A stretch of 64,000 nt of DNA from Halobellus litoreus (GTDB taxonomy: Archaea; Halobacteriota; Halobacteria; Halobacteriales; Haloferacaceae), in NCBI RefSeq assembly GCF_024464595.1, contig NZ_JANHAW010000001.1, forward strand, positions 620,001 through 684,000, written 5' to 3'. Below the pieces are notes generated by a model that was not told where the DNA came from, did no database searches, and saw only the letters and a list, made by a program, of their open reading frames with translations. Both the position numbers and the translations under genes were made by a program. This document shows, piece by piece, positions 16,781 to 25,725 of this stretch (position 1 is the stretch's first letter; each line of letters opens with the position of its first letter).

Positions 16781-17983
16781 ATGTACGGAGTCGTGCTCGC
16801 GGCCGGCCAGGGAACGCGGATGCGACCGCTCACGGATCGCCGACCCAAACCGCTGCTGCCTGCCGCCGGCCGCCCGCTCGTCGAACACGTCCTCGACGCC
16901 TGCATCGACGTCGTCGACGAGTTCGTCGTCGTGATCGGCTATCGCGGCACGGACGTGATCGAGCGCCTCGGCGACGCCTACCGGGGAACGCCGATCAGCT
17001 ACGTCGAGCAGGCCGACCCCGCGGGGACCGCGCACGCGATCGAGCAGGCCCGGGAAGTCGTCGACGACCGCTTCGTCGTCCTCAACGGGGACGTGCTGGT
17101 GGACCCGGCGTTGCCGGCGTCGCTCGCGGCGGCGGACGGGAACGCCATCGCGACGACGCGCGTCGAGGACCCCCGATCGTACGGGGTCGTCTCCGTCGAC
17201 GACGACGGCTCGATGGCGTCGATCGTTGAGAAGCCCGACGAGCCGCCGACGAACCTCGCGAACGTCGGCTGCTACGCCTTCGAGCCGGCGGTGTTCGAGT
17301 ACATCGATCGCACGGAGCAGAGCGAGCGCGGCGAGTACGAGATCACCGACACGCTCGACCTGTTGCTCTCCGACGGGCACGACGTCTCCGTGGTCGAGTA
17401 CGAGGGCCGGTGGCTCGACGTCGGCCGCCCCTGGGAGTTGCTGCGGGCGAACGAGTTGCTGCTGGAGGAAGTCGAGCGCGACGTCCGGGGCTCGGTCGCG
17501 GCGGGCACGCAGTTGGAGGGCGCGGTCGTGGTCGAAGAGGGCGCGACCGTCCGGGACGACGTGCATATCGAGGGACCGGTCGTGATTCTATCGGGCGCGG
17601 AAGTCGGACCGAACGCGTACATCCGGGGAGCGACGGTCGTCGGCCCCGACGCCCACGTCGGCCACGCGGTCGAGGTGAAGAACTCGATTCTGTTCTCCGA
17701 GGCGGCCGTGCCGCACCTCTCCTACGTCGGCGATTCGGTGCTGGGCCGGGACGTGAACCTGGGTGCCGGAACGAAGGTGGCGAACCTGCGACACGACGAC
17801 GCGTCGGTGCGGATGACCGTGAAAGGCGATCGCGTGGACACGGGCCGGCGGAAACTCGGTGTCGTGTTGGGTGACGGGGTGAAGACGGGCATCAACGTCA
17901 GCCTGAACGCGGGCGTGAAAGTCGAGACCGAAGCGGGGATTCGTCCGGGCGAGACCGTGATGCGGGACGTCGGTGGGGAGTAA
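16781..17983 (+). CDS. GlmU-like sugar-phosphate nucleotidyltransferase with left-handed beta-helix domain
   Basis: 400 residues from ATG 16781 (MYGVVLAAGQGTRMRP), the start that places the nucleotide-binding loop at the N-terminus. Residues 1-230 are a nucleotidyltransferase with GQGTRMRPLTDRRPKP and LNGDVLVD. Residues about 240-400 carry hexapeptide repeats of a left-handed beta-helix (for example GPVVILSGAEVGPNAYIRG). This matches archaeal bifunctional GlmU-type enzymes that acetylate GlcN-1-P and make UDP-GlcNAc, though glucose-1-P or other specificity is possible. Together with the second GlmU-like gene and glmS it would supply UDP-amino sugars to the glycan pathways of this locus. Confidence 0.8.
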   Translation: MYGVVLAAGQGTRMRPLTDRRPKPLLPAAGRPLVEHVLDACIDVVDEFVVVIGYRGTDVIERLGDAYRGTPISYVEQADPAGTAHAIEQAREVVDDRFVVLNGDVLVDPALPASLAAADGNAIATTRVEDPRSYGVVSVDDDGSMASIVEKPDEPPTNLANVGCYAFEPAVFEYIDRTEQSERGEYEITDTLDLLLSDGHDVSVVEYEGRWLDVGRPWELLRANELLLEEVERDVRGSVAAGTQLEGAVVVEEGATVRDDVHIEGPVVILSGAEVGPNAYIRGATVVGPDAHVGHAVEVKNSILFSEAAVPHLSYVGDSVLGRDVNLGAGTKVANLRHDDASVRMTVKGDRVDTGRRKLGVVLGDGVKTGINVSLNAGVKVETEAGIRPGETVMRDVGGE

Positions 17984-18009
17984 ACGCCCACGGCGCGGTG
18001 CCCGTGAGG

Positions 18010-19431
18010 TTACATCGGGCTGTTCTCTCGAACCGTCGACCGGAAGGTACCGGAAATCCCGAACAGAGTCATAAAGTACGCCGCGGCACCGACGCCGACG
18101 AGCAGGACGACAGTCGCGAAGTTGTGATTCAGATCAATTGCCGTCCGGAGGAGGGCTTCGACGGCGACGACGACGGCGGCCATCCCGGCGGCGGCCGCGA
18201 ACTGCCGGCCGATCTCGCCGATCGGAATCGCGAATTCGATCTCCGCCCGCAGCGTGTACAGCGCCAGCGTCACACCGAACCCCGCGGAGAGTAGCGTCGC
18301 GACGGCGGCACCGACGAGGCCGATCGTCGATATCAAAAAGACGTTCAGGACCACGTTCGCCGCGATGAAGACGGCGTTGATCCTGAACGTCGCTTTCGGG
18401 CGGTCGATCGCGTTCAGCGCGTTCAACAGCTGTTTCTGGTATCCGTACACCAGCGTGGCGGCGATCAGAATCCAGAGGACGGACGCTCCCCTGACGAACT
18501 CCGGTCCGTAGATACGGAGCAGCCGCTCCCCGAGCAGAATCCCGCCGAAGAGTCCCGGAATCAGGATGAGGCCGCCGAAGGTGAGCGAATCCTCGACGAG
18601 GTCCGCGACGGAGCCCCGACGACCCTCGGCGTCGGCGCGGCTCAGCTCCGGGAACAGCGTCGAACTCACCGCCGAATCGAACAGCGTGAGGAACTTCGCG
18701 ATGCTCCAGGCCGCGGAGTAGACGCCGACGAGCGACGATTGCAAGAAGACGCCCAGAAGCAGGATGTCGACGTCGTTGAACGACCGCGACTGGAGGCCGC
18801 CGAGCCACGAGAACTTCGCGTACTCGAAGAGCGCCTCGAAGTGCTCACGGTTCGGTCGGACGAGGCCGACGGACAGGAGCACGAGACCGCCGACGGCGAC
18901 GAGCAGGCTCCCGATTGCGTATCCGACGAGCATTCCGACAAGTTCGAGTCCGAGGACGACGAGCCCGATCTGAACGACGCTTCGGGCGGCGATTCCCATC
19001 GGCGTGAGCAGTCCCGCGAGGTGGACCTTCCGCTCGCCGCGCAGCGCTGCGTCGGTGACTGAACTGAATAGTCCGACAAAGACGAGGACGACGATTAGTG
19101 GCGCGATCGGTTCGCCCACGTACGCGTTCACAGCGTCACCGAAGAGTGAGACGAGTCCGCCGAGCACGAGAGCGAGTGTCGCGACCACGGCCGCGCCAGC
19201 AGTCGCGTACGCCGACGGCTCCTCGCCCTCGCTCATCCGCTTCGTCGTTGCCGAGGTGACGCCGAGGGTGCCCGCCAGCGAGAGCCACGCGACGACCGCG
19301 AGGACGAGCGCGTACTGGCCCAGTATCTCGGCACCGAGCACTCGGGCGAAGTACAGCGTGGCGATGAAACCGAGCGCTGAGCCGACGAGCTTCGAGGCGA
19401 AGACGGCGAAAGACGTCTGTCCGATTCTCAT
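18010..19431 (-). CDS. Wzx/AglR-like lipid-linked oligosaccharide flippase (MOP superfamily)
   Basis: 473 residues and almost entirely hydrophobic, with about 12-14 membrane segments. The N-terminus MRIGQTSFAVFASKLVGSAL followed by GFIATLYFARVLGAE is the usual start of the polysaccharide-biosynthesis MATE-like flippases. Such proteins move lipid-linked glycans across the membrane; in haloarchaea AglR has this role for dolichol-phosphate mannose. It converges on the GlmU-like gene with a 26-nt gap. A second, unrelated flippase candidate (ABC type) lies 3.4 kb away. Confidence 0.8.
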   Translation of the reverse strand: MRIGQTSFAVFASKLVGSALGFIATLYFARVLGAEILGQYALVLAVVAWLSLAGTLGVTSATTKRMSEGEEPSAYATAGAAVVATLALVLGGLVSLFGDAVNAYVGEPIAPLIVVLVFVGLFSSVTDAALRGERKVHLAGLLTPMGIAARSVVQIGLVVLGLELVGMLVGYAIGSLLVAVGGLVLLSVGLVRPNREHFEALFEYAKFSWLGGLQSRSFNDVDILLLGVFLQSSLVGVYSAAWSIAKFLTLFDSAVSSTLFPELSRADAEGRRGSVADLVEDSLTFGGLILIPGLFGGILLGERLLRIYGPEFVRGASVLWILIAATLVYGYQKQLLNALNAIDRPKATFRINAVFIAANVVLNVFLISTIGLVGAAVATLLSAGFGVTLALYTLRAEIEFAIPIGEIGRQFAAAAGMAAVVVAVEALLRTAIDLNHNFATVVLLVGVGAAAYFMTLFGISGTFRSTVRENSPM

Positions 19432-19582
19432 TGGTGGGTCGTGGTCCGTAGCCGCCGTCGACGGTTCACAGCGGTGCTACGGTCGTCGAGACGGATAAGC
19501 CGTCCTTATCGAACTTTTGGACACTGGGTGATCACCACCCTGCCGACGCAGACACACGAGGAAGTCAACAAACGATGAACAC

Positions 19583-19591
19583 AAAATATTG
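19583..19591 (+). promoter_or_regulatory. Box A candidate for the second GlmU-like gene and glmS
   Basis: AAAATATTG is centred about 31 nt before the ATG at 19619. It overlaps the TTG at 19589, which makes that upstream start unlikely. Confidence 0.4.
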
Positions 19592-19618
19592 AACACGACT
19601 CGTCTCGACGGTCTCCGT

Positions 19619-20776
19619 ATGCAAGCAGTAATCCTCGCCGCGGGAGAGGGAACGCGGCTTCGGCCCCTGACGCGAACGCGGCCGAAACCGATGCTCCCGA
19701 TCGGAAACCGGCCGCTTCTGGAACACGTGTTAGAGGCCGGGAAAGCGGCCGGAATTGACGAATTCGTGTTCGTCGTCGGCTACAAGCGCGAGCGAATCCA
19801 GAGTCACTTCGGCGACGGCGATGACTGGGACGTCGACATCGAGTACGCCGTGCAGGAGACGCAGCTCGGGACCGGACACGCACTGTTGCAGGCGGAGCCT
19901 CACGTCAACGGAAACTTCCTCGCACTGAACGGCGACCGTATCGTCGAGCCCAGCGCGATTTCCGCGGTGATCGACGAGCGGCGGGAGACCGGCCGGCCGG
20001 TGATGGCGGTGACCCGGCACCGTAACCCGGAGAACTACGGCGTCGTCGAGCTCGACGGCCAGACGGTGCAGTCGATCGAGGAGAAGCCACCCGCCTACAC
20101 CGTCAAGACGGACTACATCAACGCCGGCGTCTACGGACTTGGCGAGTCGGTGTTCGACGACCTCCGTGCGACCGAGAGCGACGGCGAGTTGGAGATCACG
20201 TCTGTCCTCCGGGACTACCGCGACGCCCTGCGGGCGATCCGGTTCGACGGCCTCTGGCTCGACGTCTCCTACCACTGGGACATCCTCTCGGTCAACAGCC
20301 GAATGCTGGATCGAATGGGGTCGAAACCCGCGGAGAGAGCGGCGATCCACGACCACGCGACCGTCGTCGAAGGAACTGCGCTCGGCTCGGACGTACGTGT
20401 CCGTCCGGGTGCGACCGTGCTGCCGGGGACGTCGCTCGGAGACAACGTCGAGGTCGGCTCGAACGCCGTCCTCTCCAATTCGGTCGTGCTGCCCGACGCG
20501 ACTATCGGTGACGGCGCGGTCGTCCGCGACTGCGTCGTCGGCGAGAACGCGAGCGTCGGAGCGAACGTAACCGTCGAGGGGGGCGAGACAGACGTCGTGG
20601 TCGACGCGACTGTCCACGGGGACGTACGCTTGGGTGGCGTCGTCGGAGACAACGCGGCCCTGAGCGGCGGCGTGACAGTTGCACCGGGGACAGTGCTCGG
20701 AAACAAGGCGCGCGCGGAATCGGGAGCCACCGTGAGCGGTTGGATCGAGAACGACGCGATCGTGAGGAGAGGATAA
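19619..20776 (+). CDS. GlmU-like nucleotidyltransferase / acetyltransferase, second copy
   Basis: 385 residues from ATG 19619. The N-terminal nucleotidyltransferase has ILAAGEGTRLRPLTRTRPKP, LNGDRIVEP near 103 and the sugar-binding EEKPPAYTVKTDYINAGVYG. From about 230 on there are hexapeptide repeats of a left-handed beta-helix. It is of the same type as the gene at 16781 but well diverged, so the two may use different sugars. It ends one base before the ATG of glmS, a strong sign of a shared amino-sugar operon (GlmS makes GlcN-6-P, GlmU-type enzymes finish UDP-GlcNAc). Confidence 0.82.
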   Translation: MQAVILAAGEGTRLRPLTRTRPKPMLPIGNRPLLEHVLEAGKAAGIDEFVFVVGYKRERIQSHFGDGDDWDVDIEYAVQETQLGTGHALLQAEPHVNGNFLALNGDRIVEPSAISAVIDERRETGRPVMAVTRHRNPENYGVVELDGQTVQSIEEKPPAYTVKTDYINAGVYGLGESVFDDLRATESDGELEITSVLRDYRDALRAIRFDGLWLDVSYHWDILSVNSRMLDRMGSKPAERAAIHDHATVVEGTALGSDVRVRPGATVLPGTSLGDNVEVGSNAVLSNSVVLPDATIGDGAVVRDCVVGENASVGANVTVEGGETDVVVDATVHGDVRLGGVVGDNAALSGGVTVAPGTVLGNKARAESGATVSGWIENDAIVRRG

Positions 20777-20777
20777 G

Positions 20778-22595
20778 ATGTGCGGGATCATCGGCTACGT
20801 CGGCGTCGAAGACGCGCTTCCGATTCTCCGGGACGGTCTGTCGAACCTCGAGTACCGGGGATACGACTCCGCTGGAATCGCTCTCGGTGGCGGTTCGGTC
20901 GACGTGTACAAGCGGAAGGGCGAACTGTCGGCGCTCAAGGAGATTCTGCCGCAGAAATCGACCACGACGACCGGAATCGGCCACACACGGTGGTCGACTC
21001 ACGGCGAGCCCACGGACGCGAACGCCCACCCGCACACGGACGAGTCGGGCGATGTCGCCGTCGTCCACAACGGGATCATCGAGAACTACGACGAGCTGAA
21101 AACGGAGCTCGAAGAGCGGGGTCATACGTTCACGAGCGAAACCGACACCGAGGTCGTCCCGCACCTAATCGAGGAAGAACTGGCCACGGGACGCGACCTG
21201 GTCGATGCGGTATCTGCCGTCGTCGAGCGGTTGTCCGGAAACTTCGCCCTATGTGTCGTCGCCGCGGGTCACGAGGGGATCGTCGCGACCCGACAAGGCA
21301 ATCCGCTCGTGATGGGCCACACCGACGATGGGACGTTTCTCGCGAGCGACGTTCCCGCGTTCGTCGAACACACGCGACGAGTGAGCTACCCCGAAGCGGG
21401 GGACGTGATCCACGTCACCGACGGGGAGGCGACGGTGTACGCCGACGGCGAGAGGGTTTCACGAGACGTCGTCGAGGTCGACTGGGACGCCGAAGCCGCC
21501 GAAAAGGGCGGCTACGAGCACTATATGCTCAAGGAGATCCACGAGCAGCCCACGGCGCTCCGGCAGACGATCTCCGGGCGTATCGACGAGATGAACGGCG
21601 AGGCCGACCTGGAGCTCGACCTTCCCACCGAGTATCTGAACTCCCTGGAAGAAGTTCAGTTCGTCGCCTGCGGGACGTCGTATCACGCCGGGCTCTACGC
21701 CGCGAAACTGTTCGAAGAGTACGCCGACGTTCGGGCCTCCGCCGAGATCGCCTCGGAGTACGAGTTCGACGGCGGTCGGGATCCCTGGCGGACGCTCGTC
21801 GTCGCCGTGACCCAGAGCGGGGAGACCGCGGACACGCTGTCGGCGCTGCAGCGGGCGAAGCGCGCGGGGGCCAAGACGCTCGCCGTAACGAATACGCTGG
21901 GGAGTACGGTGACGCGAGAGGTCGAAGATACCGTGTTCATTCGCGCCGGCCCCGAGATCGGCGTCGCCGCGACGAAGACGTTCTGCTCGCAGGTGGCGAC
22001 GCTGGCGTTGTTGACTGTGTACGTGGGTCGGCAGCGTGGGACGGTTTCGTCGAGTGAAGCGCGGGAGTTGCTGTCGGATCTCCGCGGGCTGCCGGGGGCG
22101 GTACAGCAGGTACTGGACCGAGAAGAACAGGTGCGTGTGGCGGCAGAAGAGTACGTCGACGGCGACGCGTTCTTCTTCATCGGGCGACGGCTGGGTGCGC
22201 CTGTCGCGCTCGAGGGGGCGCTGAAGTTGAAGGAGATCTCGTACGATCACGCCGAAGGGTTCCCGTCTGGAGAGTTGAAGCACGGCCCGCTGGCGTTGGT
22301 GACACCGGAAACTCCCGTGCTGGCCGTGCTGACGGAGGGCACGAACGCCGAAGAGACGCTCAACAACGTGAAAGAGGTCGAGTCCCGCGGAGCCCCCGTT
22401 ATCGGGTGTGTCTCCGAGGGGATGGACGACGCCGGTAAGTTCGTCGACGAAGTTTTCGAGGTGCCGGAGTTAGGAGAGTTAGAACCCCTCGTGGCGAACG
22501 TGTACTTCCAACTGTTCAGTTACCACGTGGCGAATCTCAAGGGCCGATCGATCGACAAACCGCGGAACCTGGCGAAGAGCGTGACGGTGGAGTAG
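20778..22595 (+). CDS. glmS: Glutamine--fructose-6-phosphate aminotransferase (isomerizing)
   Basis: 605 residues, the normal GlmS length. The protein begins MCGIIGYVG, so Cys2 becomes the N-terminal nucleophile of the glutaminase domain. HTRWSTHGEP and HNGIIENY are typical glutaminase motifs. Two SIS domains follow from about 285, with CGTSYHAGLYA, TQSGETADT and the EGALKLKEISY segment. It ends LAKSVTVE, the family's usual terminus. It converts fructose-6-P and glutamine to glucosamine-6-P, the entry point for UDP-GlcNAc and, from it, the acetamido sugars made by the other genes here. It starts one base after the preceding gene. Confidence 0.95.
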   Translation: MCGIIGYVGVEDALPILRDGLSNLEYRGYDSAGIALGGGSVDVYKRKGELSALKEILPQKSTTTTGIGHTRWSTHGEPTDANAHPHTDESGDVAVVHNGIIENYDELKTELEERGHTFTSETDTEVVPHLIEEELATGRDLVDAVSAVVERLSGNFALCVVAAGHEGIVATRQGNPLVMGHTDDGTFLASDVPAFVEHTRRVSYPEAGDVIHVTDGEATVYADGERVSRDVVEVDWDAEAAEKGGYEHYMLKEIHEQPTALRQTISGRIDEMNGEADLELDLPTEYLNSLEEVQFVACGTSYHAGLYAAKLFEEYADVRASAEIASEYEFDGGRDPWRTLVVAVTQSGETADTLSALQRAKRAGAKTLAVTNTLGSTVTREVEDTVFIRAGPEIGVAATKTFCSQVATLALLTVYVGRQRGTVSSSEARELLSDLRGLPGAVQQVLDREEQVRVAAEEYVDGDAFFFIGRRLGAPVALEGALKLKEISYDHAEGFPSGELKHGPLALVTPETPVLAVLTEGTNAEETLNNVKEVESRGAPVIGCVSEGMDDAGKFVDEVFEVPELGELEPLVANVYFQLFSYHVANLKGRSIDKPRNLAKSVTVE

Positions 22596-22794
22596 CGGAA
22601 TCGAGCGCTTGGGGGATATGATGGGGCCCAATACCGCAGCATTCTCGAACGATACCGGAGTTCAAACAGCGGCGCAATTGTTGATCAGTAACGCCAACAG
22701 TGCGAATCTAACGACATAACCGGTCGCAATCAGTCGACGCTGTCGCAGAACACTACGTTTTTTGCACTCGGACAGAAATTCGCTGACGGTTCGA
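22596..22794. other. Intergenic gap without recognisable gene
   Basis: About 200 bases between glmS and the ABC flippase gene. No ORF, tRNA or repeat could be supported here. A run of T at 22758-22763 may belong to a promoter or a termination signal. Confidence 0.4.
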
Positions 22795-24588
22795 ATGGCC
22801 GAGAATGGAGACCTCAGCACACGCCAGAAGGGCGAAGCTCTGCTTCGCGTCGCGAAATACCGTCCGACGTTCACGTTCGGACTGATCCTACTTGGCGGCT
22901 TCGTCGCCCTGCTTGAGGGAGCCGGCCTCGGATTCATTTATCCGATTCTGGAGGTCGCTCAGTCCGACGGGGCGGTCTCGGGCGGCGGGCCCGTTATGCA
23001 GGTGTTTATTTCCGCCTATCAGTTCTTGGGCATTCCGTTCGACCTCGGCTATCTCATCCTCGGGCTGGCGAGCGTGATGACCGTCCGGTACACCTCGTCG
23101 TTCGTCGTCGCGTGGCTGAAGGCCATCCTGGCGAAAAACTACGAGAAGCAACTCCGGACACGGGCGTTCAGAGGAGCCTTAGACGCCGAGGTCGGATACT
23201 TCGACGAGGAGGGCTCCGACAACGTCCTCAACGCGATCATCACCGAGACGCGGTACTCGGGGCGAGCGATCGAGCAGGGCGTGCGAACGATGGAGGTCGT
23301 GTTTCTGGTGCTCGTCTACCTCGGGGTGATGTTCTACATCACGCCGACGATGACGGTCTTCGCGATCGTGGTGTTGGGCGGGATCACGGTCCTGCTCCGC
23401 GCCGTGATCGAACCCGCGGTGACGGTCGGAACGCGGGTCGCCGAGTCAAACGAACGCGTCCAGCAGTCCGTGCAAGCCGGGACGCAGGGAATCCGGGACG
23501 TGAAGCTCTTCGGGCTCGCCGAGGAGGTGTTCTCAGAGTTCCGCGACTCGATCGAGCAGTACGCCGACGCCTCGATCGGGCTCTCTCGAAACGAGGCGGC
23601 GATCAAAAATATGTACGAATTATCGGCCGCCCTCACGCTGTTTACACTCATCTACATCGGCTTCGTCTTCACGGGACTGTCGCTCGGCGAACTGGGGATC
23701 TTCCTGATCGCGATGTTCCAGCTCGCGCCGCGCGTGAGTATGCTCAACAGCAAGGTCTACAAACTCGAAGGCAACCTCTCGCATCTCGTCCGCACGCAGG
23801 GGTTCCTCGACGAGATCGACTCGCGACGCGAGTACGACGGCGACCGCTCGATAGACGAGATCGAGGCCGTCGAATTCGACGACGTGCACTTCTCCTACAC
23901 CGACGAGGAGAAAGTCCTCGACGGCGTCTCCTTCGACGTCGGGAAGGCCGAGTTCGTCGCGTTCGTCGGGCAATCCGGAGCGGGGAAGTCGACGATCGTC
24001 TCGCTCTTGGCGCGGATGTACGACGCCGATCGCGGCGAGATCCGGGCTAACGGCGTTCCGATCGAGGAGTACGACATCGACGAGTGGCGCGAGCGCGTCG
24101 CCGTGGTCCGCCAGCAGCCGTTCATTTTCAACGACACCCTAGAGAACAACGTGACGATCGGCAACCGCGGGGCGACCCGCACCGACGTCGAACGGGTCTG
24201 TGAGATCGCGAAGGTCGACGAGTTCCTTGAGGAACTGCCGAACGGCTACGAGTCGGAGTTGGGCGACGACGGGGTTCGACTGTCCGGCGGGCAGCGCCAA
24301 CGGGTCGCGCTCGCGCGGGCGCTCCTGAAGGACGCGGACGTGCTGGTACTGGACGAAGCGACGAGCGATCTGGATTCGAGTTTAGAAAAGGAAGTGCAGG
24401 CCGCCATCGAATCGATGGAGCGCGACTACGGGATGATCGCGATCGCGCATCGGCTCTCGACGGTGCAGAACGCCGATCGGATCTATACGGTTGATAGTGG
24501 TCAGATCGTCGAGTCGGGGACGCACGGGGAGTTGCTCGGTGACGACGGGGAGTACGCGGAGTTGTACGCGATTCAGTCGAAGGGGTAA
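22795..24588 (+). CDS. ABC exporter (fused permease-ATPase), candidate lipid-linked glycan flippase
   Basis: 597 residues from ATG 22795. Residues 1-325 form an MsbA/PglK-type membrane domain with about six segments. Residues 345-597 are the ATPase, with Walker A GQSGAGKST, a Q-loop in VRQQPFIFND, signature LSGGQRQR, Walker B VLVLDEAT and a switch His in IAHRLST. It is a half-transporter that should dimerise. PglK-type ABC exporters flip undecaprenyl-linked oligosaccharides in Campylobacter N-glycosylation, and this gene lies in a glycosylation locus, so a glycan flippase is the best guess. A drug or lipid exporter cannot be excluded. Confidence 0.78.
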   Translation: MAENGDLSTRQKGEALLRVAKYRPTFTFGLILLGGFVALLEGAGLGFIYPILEVAQSDGAVSGGGPVMQVFISAYQFLGIPFDLGYLILGLASVMTVRYTSSFVVAWLKAILAKNYEKQLRTRAFRGALDAEVGYFDEEGSDNVLNAIITETRYSGRAIEQGVRTMEVVFLVLVYLGVMFYITPTMTVFAIVVLGGITVLLRAVIEPAVTVGTRVAESNERVQQSVQAGTQGIRDVKLFGLAEEVFSEFRDSIEQYADASIGLSRNEAAIKNMYELSAALTLFTLIYIGFVFTGLSLGELGIFLIAMFQLAPRVSMLNSKVYKLEGNLSHLVRTQGFLDEIDSRREYDGDRSIDEIEAVEFDDVHFSYTDEEKVLDGVSFDVGKAEFVAFVGQSGAGKSTIVSLLARMYDADRGEIRANGVPIEEYDIDEWRERVAVVRQQPFIFNDTLENNVTIGNRGATRTDVERVCEIAKVDEFLEELPNGYESELGDDGVRLSGGQRQRVALARALLKDADVLVLDEATSDLDSSLEKEVQAAIESMERDYGMIAIAHRLSTVQNADRIYTVDSGQIVESGTHGELLGDDGEYAELYAIQSKG

Positions 24589-24737
24589 CCGAGAATCGTT
24601 AGATTCTGCGTGTCAAAATTCTTTAGCAGACGCTCAGCGGCTGCTCTGCGCTAATCAGGTGAGAACGCGAATCGAATAGTTCTACACTGAACGTTCCGAT
24701 ACGATAATCAACAGAGAGAATTAATGGGAGATTACCA

Positions 24738-25724
24738 ATGTCAGATCGAATTCTAGTAACTGGGGCGGCAGGGTTTATCGGTCAGCATCTAGTCGAGCGG
24801 CTCGCCGAAGACGGACACGAAATCACAGCGGTCGATATCGACCAACAGGTGCCCGATTCATACTCTCATCATATTGGAGACAATGTGGATTACATCCGCG
24901 GCAGTATTATTCACAAAAACTTCGTGGATAGTGTCCTATTTCCATATCCTAACGCGTACGAGAGAGTATTTCACCTAGCTGCTATCGTTGGGGTTGATCG
25001 ATACATCGACGTTAATGACCCGCTCTACGTGACGAACGTCAATATCACTGGGACGCGATACCTTCTCGAAAAGATACAAAATACAGACACTCATTTCATA
25101 TATCCGAGTACGAGTGAGGTATACGGTAAAAATCCGGAGGTACCATGGTCAGAGGGAGACGATCGGGTCCTTGGTCCACCAGAGACGAGTCGTTGGAGTT
25201 ATAGTGCGATGAAAGCGGTCTGTGAGCATATGATTCATATGCTGGGTGAGACTGATCGGTCAATAACGACGACCGTCGTGCGGCCGTTCAACGTATATGG
25301 GCCGTATCAGCGCCCCAAATTCGTCATTCCGAAGTTCATCGAGATGGTTCTCAACGGAGAGCCGCCAACCGTATACGGAGACGGAACACAAAAACGGTGC
25401 TTCACCTACATGGGTGATTTTGTGGAAGGTCTCATCGCAGCTTCTGAAAGGGATCCCGGAACACCGAGGGCGTACAATCTCGGCGGAACGACAGAGACGA
25501 AAATCAGCGACTTGGCCGAGATGATAATCGAAATCGCAGACGTTGATATGTCCCCCGAGTATGTTAATCCGGAGGACGTATACGACGACGAGTACGACCA
25601 GCCGACGAAACGGATTCCTGATGTTTCCCGTGCCCGAGATATACTTGGGTGGGAGGCTGATACGAGTCTCGAAGAGGGGATCCGTAGGACATACGAACAG
25701 GCCAAAAAAGAACGAGAATCATAG
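24738..25724 (+). CDS. NAD-dependent sugar epimerase/dehydratase (extended SDR)
   Basis: 328 residues with a Rossmann motif TGAAGFIGQHL near 8-18, PSTSEVYG, the catalytic YSAMK near 157-161 and the sugar-binding VYGPYQRP and GDGTQKRCFTY segments. The family includes UDP-glucose 4-epimerases, UDP-glucuronate decarboxylases and nucleotide-sugar 4,6-dehydratases. It does not look like classical PseB (which is shorter at the N-terminus and reads GGTGSFG). It starts the pse-type gene run, one base before the pseC-like gene, so it may supply the keto sugar. A GGGAG ribosome-binding site lies 8-12 nt upstream. The AT-rich island begins here. Confidence 0.8.
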   Translation: MSDRILVTGAAGFIGQHLVERLAEDGHEITAVDIDQQVPDSYSHHIGDNVDYIRGSIIHKNFVDSVLFPYPNAYERVFHLAAIVGVDRYIDVNDPLYVTNVNITGTRYLLEKIQNTDTHFIYPSTSEVYGKNPEVPWSEGDDRVLGPPETSRWSYSAMKAVCEHMIHMLGETDRSITTTVVRPFNVYGPYQRPKFVIPKFIEMVLNGEPPTVYGDGTQKRCFTYMGDFVEGLIAASERDPGTPRAYNLGGTTETKISDLAEMIIEIADVDMSPEYVNPEDVYDDEYDQPTKRIPDVSRARDILGWEADTSLEEGIRRTYEQAKKERES

Positions 25725-25725
25725 T

